From BOKV01 sp049289295 (GTDB lineage: Bacteria > Pseudomonadota > Alphaproteobacteria > Rhizobiales > Rhizobiaceae): a DNA stretch of 64,000 nucleotides. Below the pieces are notes generated by a model that was given only the letters and a program-made list of their open reading frames with translations, searched no databases and was not told the origin of the DNA. The stretch spans positions 372,001 through 436,000 of the forward strand of contig JBATLL010000041.1 of NCBI GenBank assembly GCA_049289295.1, written 5' to 3'. Every line of letters begins with the position of its first letter. The stretch's first letter is position 1. Below, piece by piece: positions 54,088 through 63,357 of this stretch. The translations under genes and the position numbers were made by a program.

Positions 54088-55053
54088 CTACTGCGCAGCG
54101 TCACTCATTGTTTCCAGCGAGGCAATGTATTTTTCTGCCTCCAGCGCAGCCATGCAACCCATTCCAGCAGCTGTTACTGCCTGGCGGAACTTGTCGTCGG
54201 TAATATCACCGGCGGCAAACACGCCTGGAACTTCGGTCTGGGTCGAGTCGGGCGCGGTCCACAGATAGCCGGACTTTTTCTTCTTCAGCTTGCCTTCGAA
54301 CAGTTCTGTTTGCGGCGCGTGCCCGATGGCAACGAAAATGCCGTCGATCTTCATTTCCGTAACCGCGCTTGTCACGGTGTTGCGCAGCCGCGCGCCGGTA
54401 ACCGATGGCGGCATCCCATCCTTGCCGAGGATTTCCTCAAGCGTGGTGTTCCAGATGATCTCGACATTGGCGCGCGCGAAGAGGCGCTCCTGCAAGATCT
54501 TCTCTGCGCGAAATGAATCGCGCCGGTGCACGACCGTCACCTTGGATGCCAGATTGGACAGGTAGAGTGCTTCCTCGACAGCGGAGTTGCCTCCGCCAAC
54601 GACGATGACTTCCTTGCCGCGATAGAAGAAGCCATCGCATGTGGCACAGGCGGAAACGCCGAAGCCCATGAATTTCTGTTCGCTCTCGATGCCCAGCCAA
54701 CGCGCCTTTGCGCCAGTGCAGATGATAAGCGTGTCGCCGGTATAGATGCGACCGGAATCGCCTTTCAGGCGGAAAGGCCTGGATGCTATATCTGCTTCCA
54801 CGATGTGATCGTTGATGATTTCAGCGCCGACATGCTGGGCCTGCTTGAGCATCTGCTCCATCATCCACGGTCCCATGACCGGTTCGGCATAGCCTGGATA
54901 GTTCTCCACCTCGGTGGTGATCATCAACTGGCCACCCTGTTCGAGACCTGCGATGAGCACCGGCTTGAGCATGGCGCGCGCCGCATAGATTGCTGCGGTG
55001 TATCCTGCCGGGCCCGAGCCAATGATCAAGACGGGCGTGTGAACGCTTTCCAT
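54088..55053 (-). CDS. trxB: Thioredoxin reductase
   Basis: The 321-residue protein has FAD-binding GSGPAGYTAAIYAAR (12-26), the redox-active CATC (136-139) in SACATCDGF, NADPH-binding GGGNSAVEEAL and the C-terminal FAD motif with GVFAAGDITDDKFRQAV. It reduces thioredoxin with NADPH. Length is typical (about 320). It lies directly upstream of the LysR gene, a conserved neighbour in Hyphomicrobiales. A region of about 230 bp separates it from the divergent glycan gene at 55285. Confidence 0.96.
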   Translation of the reverse strand: MESVHTPVLIIGSGPAGYTAAIYAARAMLKPVLIAGLEQGGQLMITTEVENYPGYAEPVMGPWMMEQMLKQAQHVGAEIINDHIVEADIASRPFRLKGDSGRIYTGDTLIICTGAKARWLGIESEQKFMGFGVSACATCDGFFYRGKEVIVVGGGNSAVEEALYLSNLASKVTVVHRRDSFRAEKILQERLFARANVEIIWNTTLEEILGKDGMPPSVTGARLRNTVTSAVTEMKIDGIFVAIGHAPQTELFEGKLKKKKSGYLWTAPDSTQTEVPGVFAAGDITDDKFRQAVTAAGMGCMAALEAEKYIASLETMSDAAQ

Positions 55054-55284
55054 GGCGTATACTCTTCAATCGTTTCAAGTTTCAAATGCAGATAACAATG
55101 GCCACCGGCATCTTTCAAGGCATGTGCGCTGTTTCACCCCACTTTCATCGCCCGGCTTCAAAGCTGGCGTTGCCGACAGGGCACAGTCAGCGACCAATGG
55201 CGGACAGGCCCTGCCTTGCGCTTTGCGCCTTGATGCTTCGATGCTAAGAGCCGTTCAACTGAATTTGCGAACGAAAACGACAAC

Positions 55285-56091
55285 ATGGCAAAGCGTACGC
55301 GCCCGAAGGAAGCAGCGGCAACCATCGTCTGCATCAAGTGGGGCACGAAGTTCCCTCCCTATTATGTCAATCGGCTCTATGCCGGTGTGGAACGGTTCAT
55401 GGACCGGCCGTTCCGTTTCGTCTGCTTCACGGAAGATGCTTCGGGGATTCGCGACGAAGTGGAGCTTTTCCCTTTGCCGGTTGTGCCTTTCGAAAAGCGC
55501 ATGGTCGAGGCGATGACCACCGGCAAGCGGCGCGGTGCATGGCGCAAGGTCACGGTAATGCAGCCAGGGGAAGCGAAACTGTCTGGCCCCTGCCTGATCA
55601 TGGACCTGGACGTTGTGGTCACGGGCCCGCTTGGGCCACTGTTCGATCACGCGCCAGGAAAGGTCTGCATGGGCCGGGACTGGCTGGAACGGCGCAGGCG
55701 GCGGGTCGGCGGACACGGTTCGGTGCTGCGGATTGATCCGGCCCTCCATCGCTATCTTTTCGACGATTTCGCCAATGACATCGAGAAGTCGATAGCCTGG
55801 AAGGGCGAGCAGAAATACACATCCATGACCGCCTACAATCACGGTGATCTGGAATATTTCCCAGACGGCTGGATATGCTCCTTCAAACGCCAGTCCATTC
55901 CATTTTTCCCGCTGAATTTCGTTCGCGAACCGGTGCTGCCGGAGGACTGCCGCGTGATGTGTTTTCACGGCACACCGAAGATGGAAGAGGCGCTTGTTGG
56001 TGACTGCCCCAAGATCCAGTATCGGACGCGCCCGGCAGCCTGGCTGCGGGATTTGTGGCTTGATCGCGATGAGAAAGACTGGATGCCCTGA
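55285..56091 (+). CDS. Glycosyltransferase-like protein of the surface-glycan locus
   Basis: The 268-residue protein has a DxD-type motif, MDLDVVV, near residue 108, preceded by the strand pattern YVNRLYAGVERFMDRPFRFVCFTED (residues about 27-51) and followed by HGSVLRID and HGTPKMEEAL near the end. This resembles GT-A glycosyltransferases related to family 8 or the capsule-associated YdjK group, which use UDP-sugars with a divalent metal. It lies at the left end of the locus that carries pseudaminic acid genes. The donor and acceptor are unknown. Confidence 0.65.
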   Translation: MAKRTRPKEAAATIVCIKWGTKFPPYYVNRLYAGVERFMDRPFRFVCFTEDASGIRDEVELFPLPVVPFEKRMVEAMTTGKRRGAWRKVTVMQPGEAKLSGPCLIMDLDVVVTGPLGPLFDHAPGKVCMGRDWLERRRRRVGGHGSVLRIDPALHRYLFDDFANDIEKSIAWKGEQKYTSMTAYNHGDLEYFPDGWICSFKRQSIPFFPLNFVREPVLPEDCRVMCFHGTPKMEEALVGDCPKIQYRTRPAAWLRDLWLDRDEKDWMP

Positions 56092-56097
56092 CGACTG

Positions 56098-57321
56098 TCA
56101 GTGGCGGTTCTCGCGGGCGATTTCCTCGATATGGCGGCAAATGCGGCCAATCGTGTCTTCGTCCCCGCCGCCGAACACGGTTTCCTTGAGGAACTTGTCG
56201 TAATTCACGCGTGGCACACGTTCGCCTGCCAGGAAACGGTCAATGGCTGGATAGGTTGCTTCCATTGCATCGAGCGATACGCAGGCGTTTCGTTCCTCGA
56301 AGCGCGTGACGACGGTATTGAAGAATCTGGGGTAAAGTATCTCCCTGCCTCTCACGACTGCTTCCACCATCACGGATGAAGTGAGGGTCGAGACCATTCC
56401 CGCATCTCCGATGAGTGCGGTGGCGGGGGTCCTGGCGTCTATCCGCACATTCGGCAATCTGGCAAGGCTGTCGAAAGCGGCAGACCGCTGGCCGCGCGGA
56501 TGGGGCTGGATCACGAGATCGACAGCGGGATGGGCGGCCAAATGCGCCAGCCATTCGTTCTGCCGGGCAAAATCATAGTCGTAAACCTGCTTCTTGCCGA
56601 AATAGACAATGTTGACGCGACCAGGTATTGCAGGGTTGGCCGGGATTGTGCTGGCCAAATCCCTGGCGACCCTTTCCACCCACACGGGCGCATAGCGCGG
56701 GCTTCCGCCGACGTAAATCCTGGGAAGGGCACCTCCAAGGCGCAACAGCGTCTGGCGGCGTTCTTCGCTCTCGACAAACAGCGTGTGATAAACGCCCATG
56801 TTCGCTTCGCGCGCCTGCGGCTGGTTGTAAAGGACAAGACCATGCGGCAGGGAAACGATGGGAACCTTGTTCGCGTGCGCCCACAAGACGATTTCCTGAT
56901 ATCCGAAATGGCCGAAGCGCAGACGCCGCGGGGCGATGCCGTGCCAGTCGAACGCTATGATGTCTGGCTTGTAGTCGTCGAGCATGGCGTTCAGGCGCGG
57001 GGCGAATTTGCCCGCCAGCAGGTTCTCGGTGACAATCTGGAGGAACTTGCGTTTGGCCCGGGTATCAGCTGTGACCTTGCTCCACTGGCTGATCAGCCAT
57101 TTGCGCATGGCTGGCGAAGCGCCCATGTCCCACAGATCGAGGAACTCGATGCGCTTGTTTTCGCGCAGTATCCGCGTGCGATGGTCGTCGCGCCACCTGA
57201 TTTCCGGCGTTGGAAAATAGAAGCGCGCCTGATGGGCTGGCGACAGTCCGGTCCAGCCATCGGCCACGGGCGCGATTGAATCATAGTCATTGTTGTGGCG
57301 GCTGACGAACAGGGCCTTCAT
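56098..57321 (-). CDS. Surface-carbohydrate glycosyltransferase, CDP-glycerol/polysialyltransferase-like GT-B fold
   Basis: The 407-residue protein has a GT-B-like layout: an N-terminal half with DIIAFDWHG (about residues 120-128) and a C-terminal half with NIVYFGKKQVYDYD, LVIQPHPRGQ (about 277-286), and GDAGMVSTLTSSVMVEAVV near 312-330. The HPRxxxxxxxF and DxGMVSTxTSSxxxEAV pattern is seen in capsule and sialic-acid-type transferases. It is the downstream gene of a minus-strand pair with 57350-58048 (28 bp apart). Transfer of a pseudaminic-type sugar is a reasonable but untested idea. Confidence 0.55.
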   Translation of the reverse strand: MKALFVSRHNNDYDSIAPVADGWTGLSPAHQARFYFPTPEIRWRDDHRTRILRENKRIEFLDLWDMGASPAMRKWLISQWSKVTADTRAKRKFLQIVTENLLAGKFAPRLNAMLDDYKPDIIAFDWHGIAPRRLRFGHFGYQEIVLWAHANKVPIVSLPHGLVLYNQPQAREANMGVYHTLFVESEERRQTLLRLGGALPRIYVGGSPRYAPVWVERVARDLASTIPANPAIPGRVNIVYFGKKQVYDYDFARQNEWLAHLAAHPAVDLVIQPHPRGQRSAAFDSLARLPNVRIDARTPATALIGDAGMVSTLTSSVMVEAVVRGREILYPRFFNTVVTRFEERNACVSLDAMEATYPAIDRFLAGERVPRVNYDKFLKETVFGGGDEDTIGRICRHIEEIARENRH

Positions 57322-57349
57322 TGGCGCTCACCCCTTCAGGGCAACGAGG

Positions 57350-58048
57350 TCAGTCAGCCAATCCCCTGGCCCGAACTTCAGCGGCTTCAGCGTTCCAGTA
57401 CTCGGCATAGTCGACATCCTGCCATTCCTTGAACCAGGGGCCGCCACGCGTGTAGTGGACTGCGTCGGGTGTGCCGGTTGCAGGCCGGTCATTCCAGCCC
57501 TCAAGCCAGTTCCAGTTCACCGGCAGTTCGCCGATTTCCTCGTCCTTTGCCCACTGCATGCGATGAAGATAGGCACCGGTCTCGCTGTTGACCCGTTCGA
57601 CGGTCAATTGCCGGGTGGAGGGATGCTCGCAATTGAACAGCATGAAGGATGACCAGTTCTTGCGCGGATAGGTCGTCTGCGCGACGCCGTCCATCTTTGT
57701 CGTTTCCTTCGGCGTGTAATCGTGTTTGACGCAGGCGACGGCATGGGCGGGATTCATGTAATCGCGCATCCGGGCAACGTCGGAGAAGAACAGGAAATCG
57801 CAATCGACAAACAGGGCCCAGCCCCTGAAGCCGGCAAGATGCGGCGTGAGGAAGCGCGAATAGGTGAACTCGGTTGAGGCAAGCGGATCGATCTGGCGGG
57901 TGTACAAGCCCTGGGAGACCAGTTCCTGAACCTTGATGGGAATCACGTCGACGTCGATGGACGCATGTTTCAGCAGCGAATTGCGGGCAACCTGATAGGC
58001 GATGTCCTCGCGGGAATCCCAGCCAATGTATACTCTGAAAGCGGTCAT
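57350..58048 (-). CDS. Family 8-like GT-A glycosyltransferase
   Basis: The 232-residue protein begins RVYIGWDSREDIAYQVARNS, as in family-8-type transferases acting on capsule and lipopolysaccharide. The motif LFVDCDFLF (about residues 79-87) is the metal-binding DxD. Late aromatic residues (NWNWLEGWND, VHYTRGGPWFKEW) resemble the acceptor-binding part of related enzymes. It heads the two-gene minus-strand unit that also holds the GT-B-like gene. Substrates are unknown. Confidence 0.75.
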   Translation of the reverse strand: MTAFRVYIGWDSREDIAYQVARNSLLKHASIDVDVIPIKVQELVSQGLYTRQIDPLASTEFTYSRFLTPHLAGFRGWALFVDCDFLFFSDVARMRDYMNPAHAVACVKHDYTPKETTKMDGVAQTTYPRKNWSSFMLFNCEHPSTRQLTVERVNSETGAYLHRMQWAKDEEIGELPVNWNWLEGWNDRPATGTPDAVHYTRGGPWFKEWQDVDYAEYWNAEAAEVRARGLAD

Positions 58049-58255
58049 GGTGCCTCTGGCCTTGATTTTGTCTGTCTTGATCAGGAATAGGGTCTAACCG
58101 ATCAAATCGGACATTGGCAAGGCGAATGGCCTTGTCGCGACAAAGTAACCGTGAGCGCAATTGCGGATGTGTTGCGGTCATGTTAGGTCGCGCAACAACT
58201 TGGAATGCGACAGGCAAAGGCCCTGCGCTTCAATCGGCTGATTTACGGATCGCGC

Positions 58256-59065
58256 ATGAAGATTTCCGTCATCCTCTCCACCTACAACCAGCCGGGTCAT
58301 CTCGATCTGGTGTTGCATGGCTATGGAGTGCAGGATGATGCGAACTTCGAAGTCGTCATTGCCGATGACGGATCGAGCGACGCGACCCGGCAGGTGATAG
58401 AAAGCCATCGCGGCAGGTGGGCCCATTCGATCAGGCATGTCTGGCAGGAGGATGAGGGCTTTCGCAAGACGCGCATCCTCAACAAGGCCATCGAGGCGAG
58501 CGAAGGCTCCTATCTAATATTCAGCGATGGTGATTGCGTACCGCGCCGGGAATATGTGCGCATGCATCGCACAATCAGTGAAAAGGGTCGCTACGTTACA
58601 GGCGCCTACAATCGCCTGCCGCGTGGAACAACAGATCGCGTGACGCCGCGAATCGTGACCAGCCAGAAGCTGTTCTCGCCCCTGTGGATGGTGATGAACG
58701 GCTTTGTGCCGACCCGTGGGCTGGTTCGCCTGATCGTTCCCAGCCGCATCGGCTACTTCCTCGACGGCTTCGGGTCGGTTGAATATGGCCGATTTACCGG
58801 CGGGAATGCTTCCTGTTTCAAGGAAGATGCGATTGCTGTCGGCGGCTTCAACGAGTCGATGAGCTGGGGCATGGAGGACCGCGAATTCGGTACGCGCCTG
58901 TGCAACAGTGGCATCATGCCAAAGCGCCTGAAGAACGCCACCTATGTGCTGCATCTGGACCATGATCGGCCCTATGCTGACGAGGAGTTGAAAAAAAGGA
59001 ACAAGGAAATCCTGACCGAAACGGAACAGAGCAGACGGACCAGCCTGCAGCCGGGGCAGCACTGA
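58256..59065 (+). CDS. Family 2 glycosyltransferase
   Basis: The 269-residue protein has the GT2 fold: VILSTYNQPGHLDLVLHGY (4-22), ADDGSSD (about 40-46), and FSDGDCVPR as the DxD-like site (about 99-107). The WGMEDREFGTRL motif (about 201-212) is the acceptor-base motif seen in GT2 polymerising or chondroitin-like enzymes. The ATG at 58256 lies after a region with no good ribosome binding site. It overlaps the FkbM methyltransferase start by one base, so the two are coupled. Confidence 0.84.
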   Translation: MKISVILSTYNQPGHLDLVLHGYGVQDDANFEVVIADDGSSDATRQVIESHRGRWAHSIRHVWQEDEGFRKTRILNKAIEASEGSYLIFSDGDCVPRREYVRMHRTISEKGRYVTGAYNRLPRGTTDRVTPRIVTSQKLFSPLWMVMNGFVPTRGLVRLIVPSRIGYFLDGFGSVEYGRFTGGNASCFKEDAIAVGGFNESMSWGMEDREFGTRLCNSGIMPKRLKNATYVLHLDHDRPYADEELKKRNKEILTETEQSRRTSLQPGQH

Positions 59066-59835
59066 TGGCCTGGAGCGTCTCGCATTTCACACGCTATATC
59101 GCATTGAAAGACTATCTGGCGCGCAGCGGTGGCTTGCTGCCAGTGCATGGCATCCAGATATCATTGCCGATGAAATATGCGGTGCAGTTTTATCGCCAGA
59201 TATTCAACAACAGCTATGAAGCGCGGGAGGTGGAACTTGTCCGCCGCTTCCTTCCGACGGATCGCGGGGTCGTGGAGCTCGGCTGCTCGCTTGGCATTGT
59301 CGCGTCGGTAATCCGAAACCATCTGAACGACGATGTTGCCATGACCAGTGTCGAGGCCAATCCGAACCTTGTCGACATAGCGCGCGCCAACATCGCACGT
59401 CATGATCCGAAGGGCAGGGCAAAACTGCTTTTTGCTGCACTCAGCTATGGCGGAAGGGAAGTTTCCTTTTCGATTGGGCGCAATGCGCATGTGAATGCGC
59501 TGGCTGGGTCCAATGGCGATGCCGGTAATGTCGAGACCGTGCGTGTTCCGGCCATTACGCTGGCAGAAATTGTCGAACAGATGGGTGGCGGCAAAGGCAT
59601 GTCGCTGGTCTGTGACATTGAAGGTGCCGAATGGGAACTCGCGGAAAATGACCGCACAGCGCTCAAGCATTTCGATGTGATCGTAGTCGAGACCCACCCT
59701 GATGTGTTTCGCCGGGCGGGTCGTGATCCGGAAGATTTTCATGCCATGGTCCGCGACGCCGGCTTCAGGGCGGTTGCGCAGGAAGGTGATGTTTTCGTCT
59801 ATCTGCGCGATGCCAAGCGCAAGGCCGGGCGATGA
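59065..59835 (+). CDS. FkbM family methyltransferase
   Basis: The 256-residue protein has a class I methyltransferase pattern: VVELGCSLGIVASVI (about residues 69-83), SVEANPNLVDIARANI (about 95-110), VCDIEGAEWEL (about 188-198) and VVETHPDVF near 210. FkbM-type enzymes O-methylate sugars or other hydroxyls using SAM. In this locus methylation of a glycan is likely, inferred from context. The coding region overlaps the preceding gene by one base and the next GT2 gene by four. Confidence 0.85.
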   Translation: MAWSVSHFTRYIALKDYLARSGGLLPVHGIQISLPMKYAVQFYRQIFNNSYEAREVELVRRFLPTDRGVVELGCSLGIVASVIRNHLNDDVAMTSVEANPNLVDIARANIARHDPKGRAKLLFAALSYGGREVSFSIGRNAHVNALAGSNGDAGNVETVRVPAITLAEIVEQMGGGKGMSLVCDIEGAEWELAENDRTALKHFDVIVVETHPDVFRRAGRDPEDFHAMVRDAGFRAVAQEGDVFVYLRDAKRKAGR

Positions 59836-60671
59836 GCGCTTCGGTTGATGTCGTCTTCGTTACCTATAACAGCGAGGCTGTGATCGGGGACGCCATCAAG
59901 GACCTGGGTTCAGGTCTCAACATCATCATCGTTGACAATGCGAGCCGTGCGGATGTTGGTGAGTTCGTCGATACCGACCGTGTCACGCTGGTGCGCAATT
60001 CGGTCAATCTCGGATTTGGCACGGCCTGCAACATCGGCGCAGCCAGGGGCACTGCCCCCTTCATTCTTTTTCTCAACCCCGATACGCGCACGGATGAAAA
60101 GACCATCCTGGAAATGATCGGAAAAGCTGACGCCCATCCGCAGGGTGGCGCATTCAACCCGCTTCTGGTGAACGAACGCGGCTCGCGCGGACGGCCGGTC
60201 AAATCACCGATCTGCGGGCCGTATTTCGAGGAAGACAGGGCCAATGGCGATGCGCGCGTGCCTTTCCTTTCGGGTGCCGCCCTGCTGATACGCCGCGACC
60301 TGTTCGAGAAGATCGGTGGGTTCGATGAGAAGATCTTCCTCTTCTACGAGGATGACGATCTTAGTTATCGGGTGACCAGGGCTGGAATGGACCTCATCCT
60401 GCTTCGTTCAGTCAGGCTGATGCACAAGGGAGGGTCGTCGTCGGGTGCGTCACTGGCGGTGGAAGAGAAGAAGCAGTTCTGGTGGATACGCTCGCAGCGC
60501 CACATTGCCCGAAAGCATGGGCTGGCTTTCAACACCCCGCGAAAACTGCTTTCTGCTTTGTTGCGCCAGCTGGTGCTGATGGTGCGAAACGACAAGGTCG
60601 GTCTGGCGCGCAACCGCGGGCGCATCAAAGGACTGATTGCCAGCGATGAAGCAGCGAAAGGGATGCGCTAG
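59832..60671 (+). CDS. Family 2 glycosyltransferase, rhamnosyltransferase-like
   Basis: The 279-residue protein has VVFVTYNSEAVIGDAI near the start, VDNASRAD (34-41), LFLNPDTRTDE (about 79-89) as the donor-binding DxD-like region and LFYEDDDLSYR (about 175-185) as the acceptor-base motif. The pattern is that of WbbL/rhamnosyltransferase-type GT2 proteins. It closes the plus-strand run 58256-60671 and is convergent with pseF, with a 4-bp overlap of the ends. Confidence 0.84.
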   Translation: MSASVDVVFVTYNSEAVIGDAIKDLGSGLNIIIVDNASRADVGEFVDTDRVTLVRNSVNLGFGTACNIGAARGTAPFILFLNPDTRTDEKTILEMIGKADAHPQGGAFNPLLVNERGSRGRPVKSPICGPYFEEDRANGDARVPFLSGAALLIRRDLFEKIGGFDEKIFLFYEDDDLSYRVTRAGMDLILLRSVRLMHKGGSSSGASLAVEEKKQFWWIRSQRHIARKHGLAFNTPRKLLSALLRQLVLMVRNDKVGLARNRGRIKGLIASDEAAKGMR

Positions 60672-61399
60672 CCGCTGGTCTTTTCAGTTGCGAGCCTGAA
60701 CAGCACTTCCGCGATGCGGAAATCCTCTTCGGTATCGATGTCGATCGCCTTGAGGCGGTCCAGGCGATAGCCAATCGTGTCAGCGGTGACAATCGCACGG
60801 CTGTGCATGAAGGTCGCCGTCTTCATCCAGTAAAAGGCTCCCGCATCATGTACGAGTTCAGGCAGATCCTGACTGCGTGTCATCGCGAATTCGGGCCAGT
60901 TGAAAGCAATTCTGCCACCCGGCTCGCCGCCGGGTCCACCATCGGGTGAAACGCTGAAGGCGCGCAACGGCGGGAAGTCGAAATGGGTGGTGCTGACAAG
61001 ACTGTCCGCGCCGGATTGGCGAAGGTTGTCCAGCGCGGAGACGAGGTCCTGGGAAGATATCAGCGGGGCAGTTGGATAGAGGCAGCAGGTGTATTCGTGC
61101 GCCCTGGTGCCTGCCCGTTCAATGGCGTCAACAATCACGTCCGCCGTGCCGGTGAAATCATCGGCAAGTGCCGCGTCGCGCATGAACGGCACTTCCGCGC
61201 CATGTTCCCTGCTTATCGCGGCGATCTCTTCGTCATCCGTGGTCACGATGACGCGGGCAAACAGGCCACATTGAAGGGCAGCACGAATGGGATGGGCAAT
61301 CAGTGGCAATCCGCCAAGCGGGCGAATATTCTTGCGCGGAATGCGTTTTGATCCGCCGCGCGCTGGAATGATGCAGATGGCGCTGGCCTGATCCTTCAT
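60668..61399 (-). CDS. pseF: Pseudaminic acid cytidylyltransferase
   Basis: The 243-residue protein has the CMP-sugar synthetase pattern: IIPARGGSKRIPRKNI (about residues 10-25), VIVTTDDEEIAAI (about 50-62), LYPTAPL (about 106-112) and the late IGYRLDRLKAIDIDTEEDF stretch. It should activate pseudaminic acid with CTP, releasing CMP-Pse. The closest resemblance and the pseI neighbour support PseF over NeuA. Its ATG overlaps the pseI stop codon by 4 bp, so translation is coupled. Confidence 0.9.
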   Translation of the reverse strand: MKDQASAICIIPARGGSKRIPRKNIRPLGGLPLIAHPIRAALQCGLFARVIVTTDDEEIAAISREHGAEVPFMRDAALADDFTGTADVIVDAIERAGTRAHEYTCCLYPTAPLISSQDLVSALDNLRQSGADSLVSTTHFDFPPLRAFSVSPDGGPGGEPGGRIAFNWPEFAMTRSQDLPELVHDAGAFYWMKTATFMHSRAIVTADTIGYRLDRLKAIDIDTEEDFRIAEVLFRLATEKTSG

Positions 61400-62451
61400 T
61401 TGTCACCGAGCATTTCTTCGCTCAGGGGCGTGCCGGACTCGATGTCGCGCGTGGCGACACTGCGCAGGACCGTTTCGTAACGTTCCGGTGCCAGGCCGAA
61501 GCCAGGGCGAATTCTGCGAATGTTCGCGGTCGTGAACGGTTCGCCTTTCCTGACCGGCTCAACGACATAGATGGAGCGGCGGAATTTCAGATTGCCTGTT
61601 TCGAATTCCGTTCGCCTAATGCCGCCAGTGCCCAGTGCGGAATGGGCGCTTGCAGCGTCGCTCACCAGTGTCTTCAATTCGGCGGGTTCCATGGAGAAAT
61701 CGGCATCTGGCCCGCCATCGGCGCGTGAAAGGGTGAAGTGTTTCTCGATGAGCGAAGCGCCAAGGGCGATCGACGTGATCGCTGCGGTGTTGCCCATCGT
61801 GTGATCCGAAAGACCGACCAGTGTTTCGAATTCACGAGCCAGATCGGGAATGGCAAGCAGGTTGGCTTCACCAACGGGAGTCGGATATCCGCTGATGCAA
61901 TGGAGCAGGAGGATATCGCCGCTGCCATGTTTGCGGGCAACTTCGAGCGAAGCGGCAATCTCGTCGCGATTGGCCATTCCCGTCGACATGATCATCGGCT
62001 TGCCGGTCTGGGCAATGCGCTTGACGAGAGGGTGATCGGTCATTTCGAAGGAAGCGACCTTGTAGTAGGGCGCGTTTAGGCCTTCCAGCAGGTCGACAGC
62101 GGATTCATCAAACGGTGTGGAAATGCAGCTGATGCCGCAGGCCCTGGCGTGGGCGAAGAGCTCGCCATGCCATTCATAGGGTGTGTGCGCCCATTCGTAG
62201 AGATCCCACAGGGTGTAACCATCCCAAAGCCCGCCAGTAATGCGGAATTCCGGACGCTCGCTGCGGATCGTCATCGTGGCAGCGGTATAGGTCTGCAGCT
62301 TGACGCCATGCGCGCCTGCCTCCGCGGCAGCGGTAATGATGGCCTTCGCGCGTTCGATGGAACCGTTATGGTTGCCCGAAATCTCCGCCAGGACATAGGG
62401 CGGATGGCCGGGACCAATCAGTTTTCCGTCAAGATTGATGGTGGCTGGCAT
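61396..62451 (-). CDS. pseI: Pseudaminic acid synthase
   Basis: The 351-residue protein has a NeuB-type barrel: VLAEISGNHNGSIERA (about residues 20-35), VKLQTYTAATM (about 49-59), TPFDESAVDLLE, and YKVASFEMTDHPL (about 129-141), and a C-terminal SAF/antifreeze-like domain (about 290-350) with NLKFRRSIYVVEPVRKGE. It condenses 6-deoxy-AltdiNAc with phosphoenolpyruvate to form pseudaminic acid. Family placement in the PseI rather than the NeuB or LegI group rests on the linked pseC, pseH and pseF genes. Confidence 0.92.
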   Translation of the reverse strand: MPATINLDGKLIGPGHPPYVLAEISGNHNGSIERAKAIITAAAEAGAHGVKLQTYTAATMTIRSERPEFRITGGLWDGYTLWDLYEWAHTPYEWHGELFAHARACGISCISTPFDESAVDLLEGLNAPYYKVASFEMTDHPLVKRIAQTGKPMIMSTGMANRDEIAASLEVARKHGSGDILLLHCISGYPTPVGEANLLAIPDLAREFETLVGLSDHTMGNTAAITSIALGASLIEKHFTLSRADGGPDADFSMEPAELKTLVSDAASAHSALGTGGIRRTEFETGNLKFRRSIYVVEPVRKGEPFTTANIRRIRPGFGLAPERYETVLRSVATRDIESGTPLSEEMLGDK

Positions 62452-62457
62452 GGCGGT

Positions 62458-62652
62458 TTACTGGGAGAGTTTTCTGGCCAGATCGGAAATGGCCTGATCG
62501 TGACTGTAGATCTCGGCCATGATCTTGCCCGCGTCCTGCGGCGCGTGCTTGAAGGCGAGGCGCAACAGGTCCATCCAGTTTGAATTGTTCTTGCCACGGA
62601 TCTTCTCGATCTGGTCGATCAGGTCCATGTAATAGGCAGTGTCCTTGTGCAT
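62458..62652 (-). CDS. Small helical protein of the pse locus (64 residues), unknown
   Basis: The short protein begins MHKDTAYYMDLIDQIEKIRG and contains KNNSNWMDLLRLAFKHAP (residues 21-38). Similar short proteins with the KNNVNWMDxLRLAFK motif occur between nonulosonic acid genes in other bacteria, so it is likely a real part of the pathway, perhaps a partner or regulator. The ATG at 62652 is one base after the pseH stop codon; the frame is open upstream, but that part would lie inside pseH. Function unknown. Confidence 0.7.
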   Translation of the reverse strand: MHKDTAYYMDLIDQIEKIRGKNNSNWMDLLRLAFKHAPQDAGKIMAEIYSHDQAISDLARKLSQ

Positions 62653-62653
62653 T

Positions 62654-63232
62654 TCATTGTCCCATGGCGTTGACGAGTTCCTTGCGGGCGGTTTCCCATT
62701 CAAGGCGGGTGATGCCGTACAGGATGGCATCGACGGCAACGCCTTCGCGCATCTTGTGTCGCCTGCGTCTTCCCTCGATGACAAAGCCCAATTGGCGATG
62801 AATGGCAAGACTTGCATCATTGTCAGCGATCACTTCGGCATTGATCTTGTCCAGCGGATAGTCCCTGAAGGCGATATCAAGCAGCTTGAACAGCATGGCC
62901 AGGCCCAGACCCTGTCCGCGCATGGCAGGCGTCACGTAAAATCCCCATTCGGCATGACGATTGTCCGGGTCGATCCCGATCAGTCCGGCCATTCCGGCAA
63001 TGCTGCCATCGCGCAAGGCGAGATAGTTCGCGTTCGACGGGCGAGAGGACTGGCTGTCCAGCCAGTCTTCATGCTCCTCCACAGTGAGCGAATGGTCGGA
63101 ATACATGAAGCGACGCACGTCCGGGTGGTTGCGGATATCGCGCAAAGCCATCTGTGTTTCGCGGTCACATGTTGTCAGCGGCACGAGTTCGAGTGCCATG
63201 GCGCGTTCCTGAAGGCCGGTCTTTGTCTGCAT
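62654..63232 (-). CDS. pseH: PseH-type N-acetyltransferase (GNAT)
   Basis: The 192-residue protein has GNAT motif A (GQGLGLAMLFKLLDIAF, about residues 105-121, with the R/Q-x-x-G-x-G/A acetyl-CoA loop) and YVTPAMRG just before, plus ADNDASLAIHRQLGF (about 136-150). In pseudaminic acid synthesis PseH acetylates the 4-amino group of UDP-4-amino-4,6-dideoxy-AltNAc. The start at 63232 has GGAG six bases upstream; the alternative at 63199 has AGGA eight bases upstream and gives a normal-size protein (181). It heads the minus-strand run pseH, small protein, pseI, pseF. Confidence 0.86.
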   Translation of the reverse strand: MQTKTGLQERAMALELVPLTTCDRETQMALRDIRNHPDVRRFMYSDHSLTVEEHEDWLDSQSSRPSNANYLALRDGSIAGMAGLIGIDPDNRHAEWGFYVTPAMRGQGLGLAMLFKLLDIAFRDYPLDKINAEVIADNDASLAIHRQLGFVIEGRRRRHKMREGVAVDAILYGITRLEWETARKELVNAMGQ

Positions 63233-63357
63233 GCGGAACTCCAGCGTAACCGATTACCGGTTAGCTTAAAAAGCGCGTGAGGGTCAAACACAACTGGCGG
63301 ACCACTTGCAAGGGCAGGCAAATCTTGAAACAAGGATCGGCAGATCGGGAGCCATTC

